A stretch of DNA of 64,000 nt from Caedimonas sp. (GTDB lineage: Bacteria > Pseudomonadota > Alphaproteobacteria > Caedimonadales > Caedimonadaceae): NCBI GenBank assembly GCA_016794245.1, contig JAEUKR010000056.1, positions 32,669-96,668 on the forward strand. The letters are read 5' to 3'. The translations under genes were made by a program, and so were the position numbers. Of this stretch, positions 8,349-17,677 are shown one piece after another. Numbering within the stretch: the stretch's first letter is position 1; the number at the start of each line of letters is the position of its first letter. The notes beneath the pieces are model-generated. The model did not search any database and was not told the DNA's origin. It was given only the letters and a program-made list of their open reading frames with translations.

Positions 8349-11132
8349 TTATTTCCCATGACAATGTTTGTAACGCCTGCCTGAACCACAAGGGCAGAGA
8401 GCATTCCGGGCGATGCTGTCATGAACTTTGCCCAAAGCAACGTCTATGTCTTCAACATTTGCTTTTTTAGCCCGATCATGTGGTTGGGGCGCCATAGATG
8501 TTTTCATGGATCTGGTGCGCTTGGCTTGAGTTTGACTTTTTTTCGTGCGTTCGACCATATCCTCTTTGACAACATCGAGACCAGGTTGCTCAAAATGTAT
8601 ATTCTGCCGCGCCTCTTCTATATCTTCAAGGGCGGCATCAAATATTTCTGATGCTGATTCTTGATGCAGCTCAACATAACAAAGTGCATTAATAACTTGC
8701 TCTTTGACTTTGCTCATCATCTCCTGAAAGAGGCTGAACGCTTCTTGCTTATACTCATTCAAGGGATCACGCTGGGCGTAGGCTCGCAAATTAATCCCCT
8801 GGCGCACATAATCAAGCGCGTGAAGATGATCCTTCCATACCTGATCGAGAACGCGCAAAAGGATGCTTTTTTCCGCCATGCGCATAAGGCTTGCGCCGTA
8901 CTTGTTTTCCTTGGCGGCGATCTTGTCCCGGATTGCCTCCGCGATACGCTGTTTGATTTCAACTTCTGCAATTCCTTCCTCTTTCGACCATTGCTGAAGG
9001 GGCAGATCGAGGCCAAAAATTCGGACGCATTCTTCATGAAGACCGCTTATTTCCCATTGATCAGGATAAGCGTCTTCAGGAATAAAACGCGTCAGACATG
9101 CTTCCAGAACATCGTCTTGCATATCGCTGATCAATTCGCGCGCGTCTTCGATGGTCATCAGCTCTCGGCGCTGTTCATAGATGACTTTACGTTGATCATT
9201 CATGACATCATCATATTTGAGCAAATGTTTGCGGATATCATAGTTATGAGCTTCGACCTTTTGTTGAGCGCGTTCCAAAGCTTTGTTAATCCAGGGATGA
9301 GTAATCGCTTCGCCGGGCTGAAGCCCTAATTTTTGCAACATCCCATCCAATCGGTCTGAACCAAAAATCCGCATCAAATCATCTTCAAGAGAAAGGAAAA
9401 ACTTTGATTTCCCCGGATCACCCTGACGGCCGGAACGCCCCCGCAGCTGATTATCGATCCGTCGGCTTTCATGACGTTCGGTGCCAATCACGAAAAGGCC
9501 TCCCGCGGCCTTGACTTGCATTTCCGCCGCCGCAACTTCCTGGCGAATCTTTTCTTCGATCTTTCGACTTTCCGAGGCGTCCTTTATTTTTTCCAGCTCG
9601 ATGGTCAGACGCATGTCAACATTCCCGCCCAGTTTGATATCCGTTCCGCGCCCCGCCATGTTCGTGGCAATGGTGACAGCTGCGGGGCGACCCGCCTGCG
9701 AAATGATCATCGCTTCTTGCTGGTGATAGCGTGCGTTCAAAACCTGATGGGGAATGTTGTGCTTCTTCAGAAGGCTGGAGAGGTATTCTGATTTTTCAAT
9801 ACTGACCGTCCCCACAAGAACGGGCTGCTTCCTCTCGCGACACTCTTCAACAAGTTTGATGATGGCATCGTATTTTTCAGCGGCTGTACGGTAAACCTCA
9901 TCGTCCAGATCCTGTCGAGCCAGAGGGACATTCGTAGGGACTTGGATAACATCAAGCTTGTAAATGTCTCCAAGTTCGGCGGCTTCTGTCTTCGCTGTTC
10001 CCGTCATTCCTGAGAGTTTTGGATAAATGCGGAAAAGGTTCTGGAACGTAATCGAGGCGAGCGTCTGATTTTCCATTTGAATGGACACGCTCTCTTTCGC
10101 TTCCAAAGCCTGATGCAGTCCATCGGAATACCGGCGTCCCTCCATCATCCGTCCTGTAAACTCGTCAATAATCATGACTTTGTCGTCTTTCACCATGTAA
10201 TCAACATCACGGGCAAAAAGTTTGTGCGCTTTCAAAGCCTGATTCACATGATGGACAAGAGAGATGTTGTGAATATCGTAAAGCGAACCGCCTTGAATCA
10301 GGTTGAGACGGGCGAGCATCTCTTCAACTTTTTGTGATCCCTGCTCGGTCAATGTAATGGAGCGCGATTTTTCGTCTTTTTCATAATCTTCAGGCCCCAG
10401 GTCCGGAATGATGCGGTTTACTTGCGTATAAAGCACAGAGGAATCTTCCGCAGGACCTGAAATGATGAGAGGTGTGCGCGCTTCGTCAATCAGGATGCTG
10501 TCTACTTCATCGACAATTGCATAGTTAAAGGGACGCTGCACCATATCGTCAGTCCGGAATTTCATATTGTCGCGCAGGTAGTCGAATCCTATCTCGTTAT
10601 TGGTCGCGTAGGTAATGTCGGCATTGTAAACCGTTTGACGTTGGGCATCGTCCAGCTCGTGTAAAATACAGCCTACGGAAAGCCCCAGGAAAGTATAGAT
10701 CTTTCCCATCCACTCAGAGTCGCGGCGCGCCAGATAATCGTTGACGGTGACCACGTGAACGCCTTTTCCTGTCAGGGCGTTAAGATAGGCTGGCAAAGTG
10801 GCGATAAGCGTTTTTCCCTCTCCTGTGGCCATTTCAATGACTGTGCCGCGATGGAGAATAATGCCGCCCATCATTTGAACATCAAAGTGACGCATGTTCA
10901 AGACGCGCTTCGAGGCTTCGCGCACCGTTGCAAAAGCTTCTGTCAACAGACCATCCAGAGGTTCCCCCTTCTCAAGACGGCTTTTGAACCACGGCGTTCG
11001 GGCGCGCAATTCATCATCGCTCAGCTTTTCGAGGTCGCTTTCCAATTGATTGATCGCATCCACAAGAGGGCGCAAGCGCTTAATATATCGATCATTGGAA
11101 GATCCAAAAAGTCGTAAGATTGGGGTCAACAT
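8349..11132 (-). CDS. secA: Protein translocase subunit SecA
   Basis: ATPase motor that drives preproteins through SecYEG. Walker A MATGEGKT lies near residue 100-108, the DEAD-type Walker B is in [15 protein letters not shown], and motifs [11 protein letters not shown] and [11 protein letters not shown] mark the second helicase-like domain. The C-terminus ends in the zinc-binding SEC-C tail [14 protein letters not shown], which binds SecB and lipid. The ATG at 11132 gives 927 residues, begins [15 protein letters not shown] as expected, and has GGAG ahead; an in-frame ATG at 11177 gives an implausible N-terminal extension. It is monocistronic, with repeats on its 3' side. Confidence 0.97.
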   Translation of the reverse strand: MLTPILRLFGSSNDRYIKRLRPLVDAINQLESDLEKLSDDELRARTPWFKSRLEKGEPLDGLLTEAFATVREASKRVLNMRHFDVQMMGGIILHRGTVIEMATGEGKTLIATLPAYLNALTGKGVHVVTVNDYLARRDSEWMGKIYTFLGLSVGCILHELDDAQRQTVYNADITYATNNEIGFDYLRDNMKFRTDDMVQRPFNYAIVDEVDSILIDEARTPLIISGPAEDSSVLYTQVNRIIPDLGPEDYEKDEKSRSITLTEQGSQKVEEMLARLNLIQGGSLYDIHNISLVHHVNQALKAHKLFARDVDYMVKDDKVMIIDEFTGRMMEGRRYSDGLHQALEAKESVSIQMENQTLASITFQNLFRIYPKLSGMTGTAKTEAAELGDIYKLDVIQVPTNVPLARQDLDDEVYRTAAEKYDAIIKLVEECRERKQPVLVGTVSIEKSEYLSSLLKKHNIPHQVLNARYHQQEAMIISQAGRPAAVTIATNMAGRGTDIKLGGNVDMRLTIELEKIKDASESRKIEEKIRQEVAAAEMQVKAAGGLFVIGTERHESRRIDNQLRGRSGRQGDPGKSKFFLSLEDDLMRIFGSDRLDGMLQKLGLQPGEAITHPWINKALERAQQKVEAHNYDIRKHLLKYDDVMNDQRKVIYEQRRELMTIEDARELISDMQDDVLEACLTRFIPEDAYPDQWEISGLHEECVRIFGLDLPLQQWSKEEGIAEVEIKQRIAEAIRDKIAAKENKYGASLMRMAEKSILLRVLDQVWKDHLHALDYVRQGINLRAYAQRDPLNEYKQEAFSLFQEMMSKVKEQVINALCYVELHQESASEIFDAALEDIEEARQNIHFEQPGLDVVKEDMVERTKKSQTQAKRTRSMKTSMAPQPHDRAKKANVEDIDVALGKVHDSIARNALCPCGSGRRYKHCHGK

Positions 11133-11324
11133 AAAAACTGCACTCCGTACATGCATCAGGAAAGAGTTTAAAATCAAGCTAACTCTATGCCAGTTTTATC
11201 TCTAAAATCAAGGGATCTGGATTGAAGGGGTTGCGAAATAATTTTTTTTGTTGCTTTCGGCTGGATTATCCTTACCATAGACCGCTAGAAGACGATAAAA
11301 ATTGATATGTCCGAGGGAAAGGAA

Positions 11325-12236
11325 ATGAATATGTTAAAAAAATTGATCGCCACAACCGCTTTGGGTGCGGTGATGATCTATACCGCCGCTGCTCCTTGTT
11401 TGGCTCAAAACAAGGCTGATGCTGTGGTGGCAAAAGTTAACGGTGAAGCTATTTACAAGACGGATTTGGAAAAAATTGAAAGAGCCTTGCCGCCTGAACT
11501 GGTCAAGAATGTGAAAGAAAAAGATAAGGAAAAACTTTTTTCAGGACTGCGTGACCAAGCGATTGATCTTAAACTGTTGACGGATGCCGCAAAGAAGGCA
11601 GACCTTGAAAAAGACTCTGAGGTACAGCAGGCAATCGCCCAAGCCACCGAACAAGTCCTCTTGCAAGCCTATATTGGCAAACAACTGAATCCTCTCGTTA
11701 ACGAGAAGGAAATCAAGGCTAAATATGATGAATTCATCAAATCTTTTCCAAAAGACGAGATGGAAAGCAAAGTTCGCCATATCATGGTGAAAGATCAGGC
11801 CGAAGCCAAAAAGATTATCGAGGATCTGAGGGGAGGGGCTGACTTCCAGAAGCTGGCACGAGAAAAATCCATCGATAAATCAACCGCGCCTGAAGGAGGA
11901 GATTTAGGTTATATGCGTAAAGGCGACGTCGATCCAACGTTTGCCGAAGCCGTTTTTGCTCTGAAACCGGGGGCGTATAGCGAAAATCCTGTCAAAACTT
12001 CAATCGGTTGGCATGTCGTTAAAGTCGAAGATCGCCGCAGGGTAAAACCTCCCAAATTTGAAGAGGTCAAAGATCAGTTAGGTAACGTTGTTTTCCAGGA
12101 TCAGATGAAAAAATTAGTCGAACAACTTCGCGACAAGGCGAGCATTGAACGCTTTAATTCCGAGGGTAAGCCCGCGATGCCTGTTTCAACAGCCGATAAT
12201 AACACCACCTCTGCGGATACTTCCTCCAAGCGTTGA
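11325..12236 (+). CDS. Exported peptidyl-prolyl cis-trans isomerase (SurA/PpiC-like parvulin)
   Basis: Periplasmic foldase of 303 residues. A signal peptide of about 28 residues (KKLIATTALGAVMIYTAAAP then CLAQ) is followed by a SurA-N-like helical region starting VVAKVNGEAIYKTDLEKIE. The parvulin domain is at about residues 150-245, with VRHIMVKDQAEAKKI, GGADFQKLAREKS, GGDLGYMRKGD and TSIGWHVVKVEDRR. GGGAAAGGA precedes the ATG at 11325; an upstream ATG at 11307 lacks this spacing. The Cys at the end of the signal peptide (PCLAQ) does not make a good lipobox. It probably helps outer-membrane proteins such as the porin in this window to fold, by analogy with family members. Confidence 0.88.
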   Translation: MNMLKKLIATTALGAVMIYTAAAPCLAQNKADAVVAKVNGEAIYKTDLEKIERALPPELVKNVKEKDKEKLFSGLRDQAIDLKLLTDAAKKADLEKDSEVQQAIAQATEQVLLQAYIGKQLNPLVNEKEIKAKYDEFIKSFPKDEMESKVRHIMVKDQAEAKKIIEDLRGGADFQKLAREKSIDKSTAPEGGDLGYMRKGDVDPTFAEAVFALKPGAYSENPVKTSIGWHVVKVEDRRRVKPPKFEEVKDQLGNVVFQDQMKKLVEQLRDKASIERFNSEGKPAMPVSTADNNTTSADTSSKR

Positions 12237-12237
12237 G

Positions 12238-12425
12238 GCGAAAGATGAAGGCAGGGCGCGTCGTCAACATAAAGAAAACGTGCCTCGCCCAAGTCCTTTC
12301 AAGATTTCTTTGAGGTTATCCAAGAAGTCTTACGGAGACTTGGACGCTGTGCCGGACTCGCCGCTCATCCGCCTCCGTCACGTCATTTCGCATCTTGAAA
12401 GGAAAAGGAGGATAACGCAAGCTTT
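12238..12425. repeat. Degenerate intergenic repeat, diverged member of the same family
   Basis: Non-coding spacer between the foldase and a convergent secreted-protein gene. It holds CCGCTCATCCGCCTCCGTCACG and GCATCTTGAAAGG, close to the CTCATCCGCCTGCCCAT and ATTTTGGAAGACG parts of the 8079-8340 element. It also holds an imperfect GGGCG/CGCCC pairing near its start. The resemblance is partial, so membership is inferred. Confidence 0.45.
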
Positions 12426-12430
12426 TGGTT

Positions 12431-12952
12431 TTATCTAATGGTGCACTTCAAGCCTCCATCACCTGAAACGCCGATCAGGCTTTGAAGGCCTGCAGATTTA
12501 CGGGTTTCCAGCAAAATCGTCTTTCCTGCCTGGACCTTACATACGGCGGGCAAAGGGTTCACAAGCTTCTTCCCGTTTTTCCAGGCTGCCACAGGATCTT
12601 TATAAGCGACAACGATCGCATCAACAGGAATATTAAGTGTCCCTCCGGATTGAAGAGGGGTGGCCTTGTTTATGAGATCACAGCCAGAGCCGCGCAGGGC
12701 AGTATTAATGCCCTGGCTTAACGTGCTTTTCAGTGAATCAAAGCCTTCGGTAGCCTTATAAGTTTGGATGATGCCTTTAAAGCCTGATACCAGATCATTT
12801 TCTTTTGGATTACAGGCCGCTGGCTCTTTCAAGGGGCCTTTGTAAACTTCTACAATAATAGTATGTTTACTGCCTGATGTCACAGATTCTGCATGAGCTG
12901 GTATTGACGCAAGGATTCCACTTACAAGGAAATAACCAAACTTTTTATTCAT
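12431..12952 (-). CDS. Secreted hypothetical protein with four cysteines
   Basis: 173 residues from the ATG at 12952, which has AGGAGG eight bases ahead. The signal peptide FGYFLVSGILASIPAHA ends in an AHA cleavage site. The mature protein contains four cysteines (PAACNP, GSGCDL, PAVCKV, LKCTIR) that could form two disulfides, and a glycine-rich C-terminus LIGVSGDGGLKC. I do not recognise a domain; a periplasmic or secreted location is inferred. It is convergent with the foldase gene and may be followed on its strand by nothing but repeat sequence. Confidence 0.65.
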   Translation of the reverse strand: MNKKFGYFLVSGILASIPAHAESVTSGSKHTIIVEVYKGPLKEPAACNPKENDLVSGFKGIIQTYKATEGFDSLKSTLSQGINTALRGSGCDLINKATPLQSGGTLNIPVDAIVVAYKDPVAAWKNGKKLVNPLPAVCKVQAGKTILLETRKSAGLQSLIGVSGDGGLKCTIR

Positions 12953-13085
12953 TGAAAACCTCCTAAAGTTACTCAAAGAAACATTTCTTAATTAAATTTC
13001 TTATAAGTTCAAATTTCTCATATATTCGTTAAAAAAATATGAATGATATTTATTATTAAATGTCCTTTTCAGGACTTCAACTTAC

Positions 13086-13838
13086 TCAAAATTTATCAAT
13101 AAATTGATCATTAATCAGGAATTGATTCAGAAACTCTGCATATCCCATGAGCTTGCCTTCTTGCGTGACGATGGAATGCGCATATTTTCTGACTTGAATT
13201 TCGCTGAGTCCTTCCAGGCAAATCGAGTACCAGACCTGGTTATGGAATTTTATACGGCTGAGTTCAAGCTGAGGCCCTTGCGACATCTTATAACGGTAAG
13301 CGTTTTTTTGAACAGAGATCACCTCGACTTGATAATCGCTCTCGCAAAGCGCCAAAGCAAGTTCGTGAGGGGAAACAAGCGGTTGTTTGTAATAGGGAAG
13401 CCTTGGAAACAAGGGGTATAGTTCATGCCACGTTAAGGGAAAATCGACCTTTTTCTTATGTCCAAACGCAAGCATTTTCCCGTATTCCTCTACGAGTGGT
13501 TTATAAACCAGCTTTTGATCGCGCGTTTTCAAGTTGAGCAAGTTTTCCTTAATGACCAGATAAGCATCGTCAAAATTTACGTTTTTGAATTCATCAAAGG
13601 ACAAAATTTTAAAGGGCGCCAGTAAAAGAGGGATCATCGGACAGTTCTCGGGCCAGAAAGAACGCCATTCCCAAATCACAAGATCTTTTTTGCTTATATG
13701 GGTGTGAATATCCTTGCGGTTTTTTTCTATTCTGTCAGAAGAAATGTCTTGCTTTGGATTGCGCTCGTCATTCCCAGTGCTTTTTTCAGGCTGGTTTTCC
13801 AAATCTCCAAGCTGAAATTTATCACATAAGTATTTCAC
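13086..13838 (-). CDS. Hypothetical protein, 250 aa
   Basis: Cytosolic-looking protein with no signal peptide or membrane segment. The first about 50 residues are polar and low complexity (ENQPEKSTGNDERNPKQDIS). The rest is a mixed alpha/beta domain with WEWRSFWPENCPMIPLL, LVYKPLVEEYGKMLAFGHKK and a strand-rich C-terminal half (EVISVQKNAYRYKMSQGPQL). The start is GTG at 13838 with GGGAAG upstream; no ATG alternative gives a better context. I do not recognise the family. The alternating basic/acidic strands of the C-terminal half loosely recall CYTH-type barrels, but the signature EXEXK is not present, so I make no functional call. Confidence 0.6.
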   Translation of the reverse strand: MKYLCDKFQLGDLENQPEKSTGNDERNPKQDISSDRIEKNRKDIHTHISKKDLVIWEWRSFWPENCPMIPLLLAPFKILSFDEFKNVNFDDAYLVIKENLLNLKTRDQKLVYKPLVEEYGKMLAFGHKKKVDFPLTWHELYPLFPRLPYYKQPLVSPHELALALCESDYQVEVISVQKNAYRYKMSQGPQLELSRIKFHNQVWYSICLEGLSEIQVRKYAHSIVTQEGKLMGYAEFLNQFLINDQFIDKF

Positions 13839-14012
13839 TTTTGGCTTCCCGTCTATAATTTTAAAAGGTCAAAGAATTCTTTATATTCTTTGCTGAACAG
13901 CATCATATAATCAAAAGCGTTCATAAAAAATTAACAATTTCTGGACAAAACTCTCTTAATAATTTTTAATAGCGCCAGTGTACTCAAACATTTGTAAAGA
14001 GGATAAGACAAG

Positions 14013-15212
14013 GTGAAAATGGCATTTTTGAATCTGCGAACAGTAAGATTTTTCAATGTTCTGATCTTCATCGTGTTGAATTTAAGTACGCTTGCATCAT
14101 CCGCCTGGGCCATTAAGTACGCGGCTCTTGTCATGGATGCCCATACAGGCAAGGTTTTACATGCCCATAATGCAAATGATCAGGTACCCCCCGCTTCCCT
14201 GACAAAAATGATGACGCTTTATGTATTGTTTGAGGAGCTTGAAGCCAAAAGGCTGACGTTGAATTCAATCATTAAAGTTTCAAAAAATGCCGCAAGACAG
14301 CCCCCTACAAAGTTAGGAGTGGCTGCGGGTGGGACAATACGAGTCAAAGATGCGATGCTGGCTATGATAACACGCTCGGCAAATGATATGTCCGTAGCCA
14401 TTGCTGAAAGAATTTCAGGAACGGAAACGGCTTTTGTTGAGCGCATGAATCATAGAGCCAGAAGCCTTGGCTTGAGTCGTACCCATTTCGGAAACACCTC
14501 TGGCTTGCCTCACAAGCAGCAGGTCACCACCGCAACCGATATGGCGCGCCTTTCTCAAGCGCTGTTAAAGAGGTTTCCAGCCTATTATCATTATTTTGGC
14601 ACAAAAGCGTTTGTTTATAACGGCCAAAAAATTCACAACCATAACAAATTATTAGATCGTGTTGAAGGGCTGGACGGGATTAAAACAGGATTTATCTGCG
14701 CTTCGGGGTTTAACATTGCGACTTCTGCTATGCGTAAAGGGCAACGCCTTATCGGCGTCGTCATGGGCGGAGAGACGGCACAATCACGTAATCAGCGTGT
14801 TACAAAACTTTTGGAGGCATCGTTTTCCCAACTTCCTGTTCAAAACGCCATTTATAATAAAGAGTCGGAAGATCTGTCACAGCGACCTATGCGGCAACCT
14901 TCTGAAAATGTTGGCCTAAAAAGAAAGCAGGGAGATTGGTATGTCCAGGTTGGAGTCTACAAAAAAGCCAAAGATGCGCATATGTCCGCGGCTTTGTCGC
15001 TTGCGAAACTTCCGAAAGAGTACGGCCCAACCATTTTCGTTTCAAAAGCAGGATTAAAGCGAGCGAGACTTTATCGTGCCCGCCTGGGTAGATTTGATAA
15101 AATTTCCGCTTACAAGGTATATCATATTTTGAAGAAACAGGGTGTATCCTGTCTTGTGACCAGGGATTCACCGCGTGCCAAAATGCTTACCGCTATGGCG
15201 GAAACAAGATGA
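14013..15212 (+). CDS. dacC: D-alanyl-D-alanine carboxypeptidase (PBP5/6 type) with C-terminal SPOR domain
   Basis: Periplasmic serine peptidase S11 that trims the terminal D-Ala from peptidoglycan stem peptides. A signal peptide ends near SAWA (residue 33). Active-site motifs are SLTK (Ser62-Lys65), SAN in TRSANDM near 127, and KTG in GIKTGF near 223. After a linker, residues about 310-390 form a SPOR domain (DWYVQVGVYKKAKDAHMSA and YRARLGRFD), which binds denuded glycan at division sites. It lacks the usual amphipathic C-terminal anchor of PBP5, so targeting is probably by SPOR. The start is GTG at 14013 (AAGAGGA nine bases ahead), with ATG at 14019 as an alternative. Confidence 0.92.
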   Translation: MKMAFLNLRTVRFFNVLIFIVLNLSTLASSAWAIKYAALVMDAHTGKVLHAHNANDQVPPASLTKMMTLYVLFEELEAKRLTLNSIIKVSKNAARQPPTKLGVAAGGTIRVKDAMLAMITRSANDMSVAIAERISGTETAFVERMNHRARSLGLSRTHFGNTSGLPHKQQVTTATDMARLSQALLKRFPAYYHYFGTKAFVYNGQKIHNHNKLLDRVEGLDGIKTGFICASGFNIATSAMRKGQRLIGVVMGGETAQSRNQRVTKLLEASFSQLPVQNAIYNKESEDLSQRPMRQPSENVGLKRKQGDWYVQVGVYKKAKDAHMSAALSLAKLPKEYGPTIFVSKAGLKRARLYRARLGRFDKISAYKVYHILKKQGVSCLVTRDSPRAKMLTAMAETR

Positions 15213-15218
15213 GCAGGG

Positions 15219-15241
15219 GGGAGAAATTTTGCCGCTCTCCC
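15219..15241 (+). terminator. Possible terminator hairpin after the carboxypeptidase gene
   Basis: Six-base stem GGGAGA/TCTCCC with an eleven-base loop, followed by pyrimidine-rich but not pure T sequence. It lies between convergent genes. A weak candidate. Confidence 0.3.
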
Positions 15242-15285
15242 TCTCTATATCTTCTCTCTTGATCTCAAATTAGGCCTAAAATGTT

Positions 15286-15486
15286 TTAAGCGATAATGTC
15301 AGGCAGAAGCTTACTTTTTACTTTCAGCATTTGATCCTTTAACAACAGTTTGCGCTTCTTCATGCGTTGTACGGCAATCTGGTTTACAATGCTTTCCCCT
15401 AGCATCCCCTCGATCATTAAATCAAGTTCACGATGCTCCTCATTGAGTCTTTCCAGCTGATTACGCAAAACTTCCTGGTCGTCCAT
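15286..15486 (-). CDS. DUF465 / YdcH-family small coiled-coil protein
   Basis: 66 residues, wholly helical, with a first heptad helix LRNQLERLNEEHRELDLMIE and a second ending MKKRKLLLKDQMLKVKSKLL. This L..EH.ELD..I and KK.KL.LKD architecture is the DUF465/YdcH signature common in alphaproteobacteria. The function is unknown; the family forms short antiparallel coiled coils. It is monocistronic and divergent from the phosphofructokinase gene. Confidence 0.85.
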   Translation of the reverse strand: MDDQEVLRNQLERLNEEHRELDLMIEGMLGESIVNQIAVQRMKKRKLLLKDQMLKVKSKLLPDIIA

Positions 15487-15577
15487 CTGCTGCTCTGTAT
15501 TAACCCTTGCTTTCAGAAAGGCGTTTCATAGATTATCATGCCAACCTGATCGTTTGAGTGAAATATTGTAAGTTTTC

Positions 15578-15605
15578 TTGCGCTATTTATAACAAATGAT
15601 ATAAC
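15578..15605 (+). promoter_or_regulatory. Candidate promoter of the phosphofructokinase gene
   Basis: -35 TTGCGC at 15578-15583, 16-base spacer, -10 TATAAC at 15600-15605, about 36 bases before the ATG. The GAGAGAGAG run before the start can serve as the ribosome site. Confidence 0.4.
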
Positions 15606-15640
15606 GTTTGAATAGTAATTCCTAGAGAGAGAGTTCTTTT

Positions 15641-16729
15641 ATGTCAAAGTGTGTCGGTATTTTAACAAGTGGGGGCGATTGCGCGGGGCTTAATGCGGTG
15701 CTGCGTGCTGTCACGATTCGCGCTATTCAGGGATATGGATGGGAAGTCTATGGTATTCGTCATGGCACACACGGTCTTTTGTGTCGTCCTCTTGAGTATC
15801 GGAAACTGGATCTGAACTCATTTGATGGATCTGTTCTGCGCCTGGGGGGAACAATCCTGGGAACGATCAACAAGGGAGATCCAACGGCCTATCCCATGGA
15901 AGATAATACATTCAAGGATCGTTCGGACGAGTTTGCGGAAGGTTGTCAAATGCTTGGGCTTGAAGCAATGATAGGCATCGGAGGGGATGGCAGTCTCGCA
16001 ATCCTTCATAGACTTATGGAAAAAGCCAGGATTCCTTTTGTTGCGATTCCTAAAACAATTGATAACGATATAGGCGTCACCGAGCGTTCAATCGGCTTTA
16101 CCACGGCTGTTGATATTGCAACGGAAGCTCTTGATCGGCTTCAGCCCACCGCGGCCAGTCATGACCGGGTTATGGTACTTGAAGTGATGGGGAGGGATGC
16201 GGGACATATTGCCTTGGCCGCAGGGATTGCAGGAGGAGCGGATATCATCATTATCCCTGAAATTCCTTATAAACTTCAAAATATTGCTCATAAAATCGAG
16301 ACCATTTTGAAGAAAGGCAGGAATTCTGCTCTCGTGGTGGTGTCCGAGGCGGTGAAAACAGAAACGGGTGACGTGCTTCAAATCCTGGATTTAAACGGGC
16401 GCCCTCGATACGGAGGCATAGGTCATTACATCAGTGACGAAATTATGCGTCTGACAGGCGCTGAGACACGCTTTACCGTTCTTGGACATGTACAGCGCGG
16501 TGGCCAGCCAGATGCTTCCGATCGTATTCTTGCCTCGGCTTTTGGCGTGCGCGCTGTGGATCTGATTGCTGAAGGGAAGTTCGACCGCATGGTGGCGTGG
16601 CATAACCGTACCGTCATCGATGTTCCTATCCTGGAGGCGATTCATCTGAACAGTACCGTAGATCCAAATGATGCTTTAGTTCAAACGGCACGCGGTCTGG
16701 GTATTTGTCTGGGTGATGCGCCCTATTAA
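15641..16729 (+). CDS. pfkA: 6-phosphofructokinase (ATP- or pyrophosphate-dependent, group A)
   Basis: Phosphorylates fructose-6-phosphate at C1, the committing step of glycolysis. The N-terminal phosphate-donor loop is GILTSGGDCAGLNAVLRA. The donor-discriminating position in GIGGDGS (about 113-119) is Gly, as in ATP enzymes, whereas the PKTIDND motif (about 137-143) carries the Lys seen in pyrophosphate enzymes. The substrate motif MGRDAGHIALAAG and LGHVQRGGQPDASDR are present. Such a mixed Gly/Lys signature occurs in deep-branching clades and leaves the donor open, with ATP somewhat favoured. 362 residues is longer than E. coli PfkA (320). Confidence 0.9.
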   Translation: MSKCVGILTSGGDCAGLNAVLRAVTIRAIQGYGWEVYGIRHGTHGLLCRPLEYRKLDLNSFDGSVLRLGGTILGTINKGDPTAYPMEDNTFKDRSDEFAEGCQMLGLEAMIGIGGDGSLAILHRLMEKARIPFVAIPKTIDNDIGVTERSIGFTTAVDIATEALDRLQPTAASHDRVMVLEVMGRDAGHIALAAGIAGGADIIIIPEIPYKLQNIAHKIETILKKGRNSALVVVSEAVKTETGDVLQILDLNGRPRYGGIGHYISDEIMRLTGAETRFTVLGHVQRGGQPDASDRILASAFGVRAVDLIAEGKFDRMVAWHNRTVIDVPILEAIHLNSTVDPNDALVQTARGLGICLGDAPY

Positions 16730-16949
16730 TGTTAGACTTCTCTGATAACCTGGTATGGTGGGAAAAGAGTCTGATATATCCCGTTAGGGTGCTCCTCTGC
16801 CCTCCAGACGGTGAAGAAAAAAGGGGAGAAAAGAAAAAAGGTTTTCATGGTTGCACTCTTTTGCAAGAATGATTATCAACAAGAAAGACATTGCTGCAAA
16901 AGTGTCTTTATTAAACACGAACAAGCCTGTCTAGGCGGAGGAGAAAGAA

Positions 16950-17468
16950 ATGGCATATCCCTTGATGCCAAAGGCGACAGCTTTATGGTTGGTTGAAAAC
17001 ACTCCGCTTACATTCGAACAGATTGCTGTGTTTTGTGGTCTTCATGTGCTTGAAGTTCAGGCTCTGGCTGATGAAGAAATTGGAGCGGGGTTGGCTCCTT
17101 TTGATCCTGTTCTTAATCAGCAGCTTTCCCTGGAAGAGATTGAGAGATGTCGTCAAGACCCCCAGGCGCGTTTACAATTGCTGGAAGTCCAGGATCTCCT
17201 CGACAAAAAGCGTAAGAGCGCAAAATATACCCCTGTCTCCAGGCGAAAGGAACGTCCGGATGGAATTGCGTGGATGTTGAAAAATTATCCTGAAATCAGT
17301 GATGCGGCGCTTATTCGTCTGTTGGGAACAACCAGGGCAACAATTGAAGCGATTCGCTCAAAAACCCATTTGAATTCGCCTCACATCAAGCCACGACATC
17401 CGGTAACTTTAGGCTTGTGTTCACAAAAAGATTTTGAAGAGGTGATGGCCCAAAAAAAATCTGTTTAG
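16950..17468 (+). CDS. trcR: DUF1013 protein, cell-cycle transcriptional regulator TrcR family
   Basis: 172 residues opening with MAYPLMPKATALWLVENTPL, the hallmark of DUF1013. An N-terminal helix-turn-helix-like half contains TFEQIAVFCGLHVLEVQALA, and a second similar unit contains EISDAALIRLLGTTRATIEA, each consistent with DNA binding. The family is essentially restricted to alphaproteobacteria; in Caulobacter, TrcR is linked to transcription control with the cell cycle. GGAGGAG precedes the ATG. There is a 220-base leader region with no other gene seen. Confidence 0.88.
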   Translation: MAYPLMPKATALWLVENTPLTFEQIAVFCGLHVLEVQALADEEIGAGLAPFDPVLNQQLSLEEIERCRQDPQARLQLLEVQDLLDKKRKSAKYTPVSRRKERPDGIAWMLKNYPEISDAALIRLLGTTRATIEAIRSKTHLNSPHIKPRHPVTLGLCSQKDFEEVMAQKKSV

Positions 17469-17569
17469 GAGAAGTGTATTTTTTGTAGCAGGCAGACGAT
17501 ATGCCTTTCTCCTTCGATTTTCGAGATTTGAGGCCATTGGCGTTCAAGATACAGGATATTTGATTCACT

Positions 17570-17660
17570 CTGCTCACATCCCTTTAGGGATGCTATGCCA
17601 GAGTTACCGTCTTGTCCTCTGCCATGCATCCTGAAATCCTTTGGGTATGTCAAGGTATAG
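17570..17660. repeat. Degenerate intergenic repeat with GCATCCTGAA core
   Basis: Between trcR and the antiporter gene. It contains GCATCCTGAAATCC followed by TTTGGGTAT (17627-17648), a variant of the motif at 27831-27852 and 39921-39942. It runs into bases that an over-long antiporter ORF would translate, which helps place the true start downstream. Confidence 0.45.
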
Positions 17661-17677
17661 ATTTTGGAAACGTGTTT

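Noticed and set aside
9471-9791. Long antisense ORFs across secA
   Set aside because: Shadows of a highly conserved secA reading frame; no independent start signals.
13086-13838. CYTH-type phosphatase call for the 250-residue hypothetical
   Set aside because: Strand pattern is only loosely similar and the EXEXK signature is absent.
16811-16996. 61-codon ORF before trcR
   Set aside because: Overlaps the well-supported trcR start in another frame and is a lysine-rich translation of AT/AG-rich leader.
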